Part shown: piece by piece, positions 58,147 through 64,000 of the stretch
Layout of the letters: every line of letters starts with the position of its first letter
Position numbering within the stretch: position 1 is the stretch's first letter
NCBI GenBank assembly: GCA_963965975.1
Contig: OZ014420.1
Coordinates: 6,722,001-6,786,000, forward strand
Source of the DNA: Xestospongia bergquistia
Taxonomy: Eukaryota > Porifera > Demospongiae > Haplosclerida > Petrosiidae
Reading direction: 5' to 3'
Length of the DNA: 64,000 nt
Notes under the pieces: generated by a model
Database searches by the model: none
What the model saw: only the letters and a program-made list of their open reading frames with translations
What the model was told of the DNA's origin: nothing
Position numbers and translations under genes: made by a program

Positions 58147-58646
58147 CTAATCGAACAAACCTACAATATAAGTCAACACACCAGGTTAACAACAAAACTT
58201 AACAAACATACCAAATCCCATGTCATCATCAGACTCGCTGTCTTCATCCTTCTTGTCATCTTTCTTATCCTCAGCAGCTGCTGTTTCATCTCCTCCTTCA
58301 CCACCACCTCCACCACCAGTAGGAGCTGCAACAGCTCCAGCAGCTGCTCCTGACCCAACATTACAAATAAGGGCTCCAACATCTTTACCTACAAACAAAC
58401 GATGAATTTTCTCTCGTGATTACGACAGAACTCGAGAAATTACCTTCTAATGCTCTAGCGAATAAGCTAGGCCAGATAGGTTCACAATTCACCTTAGCTG
58501 CTTTGATCAGCGTGGTTATCCTGTCAGCCTATAATATGGAAAGGCCTAATAACTCACAATAACACATATGAACTCACAGTAATAGGTAAATCTGCATCGT
58601 GAAGTATGAGAGCGCTATAAACACAAGCTAACTCAGAGGAAGACAT
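58147..58646 (-). CDS. RPLP1: 60S acidic ribosomal protein P1
   Basis: Four exons: 58646-58578 (MSSSELACVYSALILHDADLPIT), 58528-58444 (ADRITTLIKAAKVNCEPIWPSLFARALEG), 58388-58212 (Gly/Ala hinge and acidic tail ...SDDDMGFG) and a tiny 58160-58147 exon that completes the invariant C-terminal LFD and stop. Without splicing the last 51-nt intron the ORF would end in a non-canonical MFVKFCC. P1 forms the ribosomal stalk with P0/P2 and recruits translation GTPases through this acidic tail. Intact. Confidence 0.95.
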
Positions 58647-58865
58647 CTTTAGTAGTACTAATTTGATAAAATAAAACTCAGTGGAAAGGTGTAAGTCGCC
58701 GAATAGGCCTTAGCAAATGAACAAACACTTCACCACTAGTTCCTAATATTGCACAAGATGGAGAAAGCGACCATGTGTTCACTGGTAACCACGCCCATTT
58801 GCCCTACCTGCGCATGCCCAAACAATGTAGGTAATATTAATTAATTAATTTTCATTAATTACTGG

Positions 58866-61581
58866 TTATGAATATGAATTAGCTTTGTGTTTAGGAAGAA
58901 ATGTAAAATTGGCTGGTATTGGTCCAAGCAACATTTCACTATATTAAAAGAATAAATAATAAATGAATATTGTTAGGTGTAATGACTACCTTATTTTTAT
59001 CCAATCTTGACAGTTTCTTGAAGACATTAATGTTTCTAATTCATCTCTTCCTTCGTAAAATGGTGGCCTCTCGTTAATTCTTTGCGGTAAACGTTCAAGA
59101 AGACCCAGAGGTATATATCTAGTAAGTTACCATGACAACACATATATCAACCACCAATCGTGTACCTGTGTAAGAATGACAACCATTCCAGTAAAAATCG
59201 ACGAGTTCTTTCCACACCCTAAAAAAGAAAAGTGAGATTTTATTAATTGACTAAACATTACATTGACCTTCTCCTTGTTTTAAACAATACTTGTTCAATG
59301 ATCTCATATATTTAGATTATGGACTTTTCTATGGTGTACTTTATAAGCAACCATTCTGATCTTTACCTGGGTATCTGATCCCCAATGTTCTAGACCATAA
59401 TGAGTATAGTCTTTGAGAAGACCAAATCTCTCATTGGATGAGATATCCCAATGCCTATTGAGATAATAGACAAATGATATTAAAAAGTTAATTAATTAAT
59501 TTATAATATATAAATTAATTAATTAACCTTTGTTCTTTAATTTCAGTAAAAATCCACGGTTTTATAAGTGCCCCTCTATTTAAGATAAATAAATGACTTA
59601 TATTATGACATACTTACCTAGCTATCATTGTCCCTGCTATTTTAGTACCAGTGACATGTCTATTATAATCCTCATATGATAACACATCGCCATTACCTAT
59701 ATAGGAACATCATAATACTGGTGATCATTTAGCCACACCCACCAAACACTGGCATAGGATCAGCTGCTTCAGCACATTGATTGATATAGTCCCAATCGGC
59801 CAAATGTGTGTACCTCTGCTCTCGTGATCTTCCATGAATCTAGAACCAAACAACATTGTTCATAAACTCTTTTCCTCTCTAATTTACTGTTAATAAAGAT
59901 GCTCCCCATTCTCTGATAACTGGAGCTAACTTATGAGCGTTCCAGTTCTTGTCATAAATACCAGTACGCATCTTAACAGTTAACGGACAATCTATGACCT
60001 ATAAATAGGTCAATTTGAAATCAATGAATTGTTTTGTCTACTTGAGTCATTCCTTTAACAATTTGCTCAAATCTTCCTTTTCTTTGCATTAAAGCACATC
60101 CACAACCCTATGTAAAATGGACAGATGGATAGAATATAATGGACAAATAGATCGTATAATAGATCAATAAAACCCAAAATGGACAGCTATAACACTTACC
60201 TTTTTAAATATTAAATCTATAGGACATCCAACATTAATATCAATAAAATCAACATTACAAGTTGTAGTAATAAGTTCAGCACATCGCGACATAGTGTCAC
60301 TGAATGAGCCACATAACTAGAAACAAAATATTAGAAACTTATAGAGTTTCAGTCTCATACCTGTACTCCAAATATATCCTCAGACTCGTGTCGTTTTAAT
60401 AATGCCCATTCACTTTGTTGACCCTGTAATTATAGGATAAATAAATTGTACAATCAAATGATCAATATACTTGTAATAAATTAATAGACATGGCCATTTC
60501 TCCACAAGTTATATCTGCTCCTAACTTCTTACATATTCTTCTAAAAGGTAAGTTACCAACCTAGAAAGAGAGAGAGAGAGAGATAGGGTTGAAAATATTC
60601 AATGAACTCACTGTTGTCAGTGGAGCAAGAAAAAGTTTACCTCTAAAGTCAACCTAAAATAAACGGGAACTTTAAATATATTCATTTTTTATTTACTTTT
60701 TTCTTTTCAAGTGGTCTTAATCGAATAGTATCTTCATTAGTAAATGGACCACACATCATGTTAATATCATTAATTCCATCCTGTTTTATTGTACCAGCAT
60801 CACTCACTACCATAATATCTGACTTTTCAACATCACTAGCTTTTGATAATGTTTTTAAATAGTTTGATGTTCGAGGAAAAGTTTTCTTTTTCTTACGTAA
60901 CTCTTCTTGTAGAGACTTCAATAAAACATTACTTACTGAGGTTGGTCGGTCATTAACAAAAATATTATGATTAATAAGGTTTTTCCCTTCACTAGAGATA
61001 TGACTGTTACCATAGCGACATGCTATACCAGACGGGCAACAACCATATGTTTCATACATATAACAATGGGTGTCTATATCAGGGGGTTTTGAGCTTAGGA
61101 ACCCTTCAATGTTATGCGAGTAACGACAGTGATCACCATAATTACATACATATCCATGACCATGTAACGAAGGACATAGCTGCTCTGAAAATGCTAATTT
61201 GATAGGTGGGCGGTACTTGTTTTGTCCTCTTTGTTTTCGTTTTTTAGTTGGGGGCAAAGGTGATGGTGTAGGTGTGGCTTCATTTGTGGGTATCACCTTC
61301 TCCTCTAAAGTACTGTGTGGTCGTTTACGTACAATATATCTAGATAGAATTATGGAAAGCATACAATAGATACGAAATGTTTGTATACATACTCACTGGG
61401 GCTTAATGGGAGCTACTCCTGGTGGAAGATAATCTCCTATATCAGTAGAAGTAGCATGCATATCACGTGATTGTTCTGCATCCTTTTTGTCTTTATCTGC
61501 TAGATTATTAGTTGGTTGGACGGAGTTTTGTTCGTCTTTGTTTGAGCTAGTGGTTAAAGAAACTGACTCGTCTCCTTCCAT
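58866..61581 (-). CDS. DUS3L: tRNA-dihydrouridine(47) synthase, DUS3L-type
   Basis: ATG at 61581 ([18 protein letters not shown]), stop at 58866-58868 after [11 protein letters not shown]. The N-terminal exon encodes an acidic linker. Then come two CCCH zinc fingers ([21 protein letters not shown] and [22 protein letters not shown]), as in eukaryotic Dus3. The TIM-barrel dihydrouridine synthase domain follows: [29 protein letters not shown], the [12 protein letters not shown] motif with the catalytic Cys, [39 protein letters not shown] and [12 protein letters not shown]. Reduces U47 in the variable loop of tRNAs using FMN. Divergent from SLC25A32. Confidence 0.94.
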
Positions 61582-61756
61582 GCTGCTTTGAGTGAGTTAA
61601 TAAAGGGTTAACAATACTTACAGTATACGGAAGTTACTGCTCCATTCCGTTTCTATAGAAATTTCAGAATGTTTCCGTTCACCTCCGTTGAATAGACTAT
61701 CCTATTATAGTATTCACTGATGCAATAAAAGAATGGTGTTGCTGTAGACCTGACAC
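61582..61756. promoter_or_regulatory. Divergent promoter region, DUS3L / SLC25A32
   Basis: 175 bp between start codons on opposite strands. No obvious coding sequence, so it must hold both promoters. No specific motif is claimed. Confidence 0.55.
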
Positions 61757-62357
61757 ATGGAGAGTGAGTCCAGTACAACAGATGCTCCTAAAATCACTTT
61801 CTCTAATAAAATGATATCAAAATCACAGCCCACAATTCTTGACGGGATACGATATGAACATTTAGTGGCCGGATTAGCAGGAGGCGTGGCCTCTACTCTC
61901 ATCACTCATCCATTTGACCTCACAAAAATTAGATTTGCAGGTTCTATAAATTAGAAATATTTGGTTTTTATTTTATTTTAAATACAGTTGACGATGGCTC
62001 TATAACTAACCAACGACCAAAATATAAAGGATTTCTTCATGCTGTTAAAACTATCACTAAAGAAGATGGTTGGCGAGGATTATACAGAGTATATAGTACA
62101 AGATATAATTACTTCGTTAAAATTTAATTAATTAGGGTGCTAGTGCTAATATGACAGGTGCTGGATTATCTTGGGGTTTTTATTTCTATTTGTAAGTAAA
62201 ACCATTTTGTATCTCTTGTTATATCTTTCTTAGTTATAATGCTTTTAAGTTTCACTTTCAAGAGGGTAATGTCAACTATCAACTTAATCCTCTAACTCAT
62301 CTGTTTCTGGCTTCTTGTGCAGGTATATGAAAGGGATTGATAACTGTCTTCCTCTCC

Positions 62358-62394
<37 letters not shown>

Positions 62395-63299
62395 CCTCTC
62401 TCCTCTCACACACACACAGGTATTTTAACATTGACACTAACTAATCCAATCTGGGTCATTAAAACAAGACTCTGTCTACCAAATACAAGTTCTATTCCAG
62501 CTCATATGAGATATAGAGGATTATCAGGTTAAATAATTCACTAACTAACCAATGGCCATTTTGATCCATACTTTGTAGATGGCTTAATTAAATTATGTCA
62601 ATATGAAGGAATAAAAGGTTTATATAGAGTAAGTTTATATCAGGTAGTTATTGTTCATTCATATTATTTATCTGTTTATCTAAGGGCTATATACCTGGTA
62701 TTTTTGGCACTAGTCATGGCGCTGTACAATTCATGGTTTATGAAGAATTAAAAAAATTCTATTGTAATACATACTCCATTGCCATTACTAATAAGCTGGT
62801 ATGTATTTTTAGAATTCTAAAAATAGCTAGAATTCAACTCTTCATTGGTTAGGGTCCCCTTGAGTATATATTAATGGCTGCTATTTCTAAAGCAGTTGCT
62901 GCCTCAGTCACTTATCCTTACCAAGTAGTACGAGCTAGACTTCAAGTAAGTCACATGACGTGATCCTCAAAGTCACATGCATATCACACACTTAGGATCA
63001 GGAACAGAGATATAGTGGTGTTATGAACACTATTAGCAGAACATATAGGTAAGATTCATTGACCTTTGACCTTTAAATAATCTTTCTACTTGTTAAGATA
63101 TGAAGGTATTCGTGGATTTTATAAAGGTTTAACACCAAACCTTATGAAGTAAGCTCACAAGCTGTTCAATTCTACTTACTACTATTGTATATACTCTCTC
63201 TCCTTTTGAAGAGTTGTACCAGCAACATGTATTACTTTTGTGGTATATGAGTACACATCACAGTTCATGTTGTCACGACAACAATCAGGAGAGAGATGA
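61757..63299 (+). CDS. SLC25A32: Mitochondrial folate/FAD carrier of the SLC25A32 type
   Basis: Several short exons starting 61757-61940 ([15 protein letters not shown]..., [27 protein letters not shown]) and ending at the stop 63297-63299 after SRQQSGER. Three Solcar repeats are visible with signatures [18 protein letters not shown] and PYQVVRARL, each followed by an [10 protein letters not shown]-like segment ([27 protein letters not shown]). [18 protein letters not shown] and [14 protein letters not shown] are characteristic of the folate/FAD carrier subfamily. It is an inner-membrane transporter; six membrane helices are expected. About 300-320 aa, intact. Confidence 0.9.
62345..62419 (+). 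repeat. (CT)n(CA)n tract at an SLC25A32 splice acceptor
   Basis: CT-rich run followed by cacacacacag; the next exon begins at 62420 (GTATTTTAACATTGACAC). This is the plus-strand example of the pattern seen in several minus-strand genes. Confidence 0.9.
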
Positions 63300-63434
63300 C
63301 AACTGCTGGTATCGCTGCAGTATTGTATATATGTAGATAATGGCTTTATTTAGTATAAATATATAACTCATTAAAATGTCATCTATTATTATTAATAACA
63401 CTTTTTATTAATTTATTTATACATATTTAAAATA

Positions 63435-64000
63435 CTAATTGACAAGGTCCATTGATTTAAACAATTTTAAATGTCGAGTTTCTCTTGACTTCAACAACTC
63501 TTCACATTTTTTACGTAACTGACATTCTGTCATTTGATCATAGTTTGCTTTATCACGTGCCATCTTTACATAATCTGTGCCGTGCTTTTGTAAGAGAGTG
63601 GCTATATATTCACTTTCAGCTGTCGATAAATGACATGTTTTTCTCACAGGACGCTTTGAACGAGTATCAAATTCTTGATGAAGCAGACGAGCGTTTTTGC
63701 TTTTCAGTTTTTTAAGTTTTTTCAATTCTCCAGAAACTCCTGTAGATTCCGAGGATAAAGTAGGTGTAGCTTCTGATGTAGTTTCCATTGGCTCAATACT
63801 TTTATCAGCTGGTAAATAGTCCATGATTACATCATCTTTAAATGGTTTAATATCAGAATTAATGTCATAGACAAGACCTAAGTTACGAAGATTATATTTC
63901 AAAGAGAGTTTCTTATTCCATTTTTCTCTGATGTTAGACATTTTAATCGTGTAGCCATCTCTCTTGTACTTCCTTTTAAACCTCTTACCATAAGCTGTAG
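63435..64000 (-). CDS. NOP16: Nucleolar protein 16 (5' end outside window)
   Basis: The frame is open from the window end to the stop at 63435-63437. The part upstream of the first internal Met (63941) reads YGKRFKRKYKRDGYTIK, a basic N-terminal region that continues beyond 64000, so the real start is not in this window. MSNIREKWNKKLSLKYNLRNLGL, the CHLSTAESEYIATLLQKHGTDYVKMARDKANYDQMTECQLRKK region and the overall length fit NOP16, a nucleolar factor in 60S ribosome biogenesis. SLC25A32 is convergent, with about 135 bp between stop codons. Confidence 0.85.
   Translation of the reverse strand, partial: TAYGKRFKRKYKRDGYTIKMSNIREKWNKKLSLKYNLRNLGLVYDINSDIKPFKDDVIMDYLPADKSIEPMETTSEATPTLSSESTGVSGELKKLKKLKSKNARLLHQEFDTRSKRPVRKTCHLSTAESEYIATLLQKHGTDYVKMARDKANYDQMTECQLRKKCEELLKSRETRHLKLFKSMDLVN

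Noticed and set aside
58001-58202. 64-codon ORFs beside RPLP1 on both strands
   Set aside because: They overlap the last intron and terminal exon of RPLP1 and the upstream flank of the F-box-like gene, with no family resemblance.

Overview
This window is nuclear DNA from an animal. The genes have many very short introns (often about 45-60 nt, GT...AG), intergenic spacing is tight, the DNA is AT-rich, and the housekeeping genes are clearly metazoan (PHF20-type NSL subunit, GCLC, SLC25A32, DUS3L, NOP16, RPLP1). I infer a compact-genome, early-branching animal, most likely a demosponge such as Amphimedon. No database search was possible, so this is a judgement from gene style and content.

Layout. 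(1) 1-11.7 kb, minus strand: seven related genes. Six encode a hydrophobic N-terminus, a short coiled coil, a low-complexity linker and an NHL-type beta-propeller. The seventh keeps the N-terminus but ends in a Pro/His-rich tail. The first four sit in about 2-kb units duplicated in tandem, each unit also carrying a dead 3' fragment of the fifth gene. (2) 12.4-17.6 kb, minus: a 14-exon PHF20/PHF20L1-like chromatin reader, divergent from mitochondrial EF-Ts (17.8-18.7 kb, plus). (3) 19.3-31.5 kb: six copies (A-F) of a small class I SAM-methyltransferase gene in mixed orientation, plus debris of further copies. hAT and MITE elements lie in the spacers, some with readable target-site duplications and paralogous empty sites. 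(4) 31.6-39.3 kb, minus: one large multi-exon gene I could not identify. (5) 39.3-48.3 kb, minus: three tandem peroxisomal acyl-CoA oxidase genes ending in PTS1 signals (AKL, AKL, SKL). (6) 48.5-64 kb: a small unknown coiled-coil-type gene, GCLC, tRNA-Cys(GCA), a GRIP-like golgin, two paralogous F-box-like genes, RPLP1, DUS3L, SLC25A32 and NOP16 (cut by the window end).

The most interesting accessory content is the two expanded families. In the methyltransferase family, apparent in-frame stops and frame differences in several copies disappear once a 46-56 nt intron between SAM motifs I and II is removed. In other copies the same intron is exactly 54 nt and fully open, so it looks like coding sequence. 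The family also runs from intact copies to copies broken by a 4-bp insertion, by loss of the start exon or by a nonsense change. In the propeller family a 30-bp coding minisatellite varies from 1 to 8 units between otherwise near-identical genes.

A second genome-scale pattern is that long (CT)n tracts, read on the sense strand, repeatedly sit directly upstream of 3' splice sites in unrelated genes. The core metabolic genes (GCLC, ACOX, DUS3L, SLC25A32, TSFM, RPLP1) look ordinary and intact.
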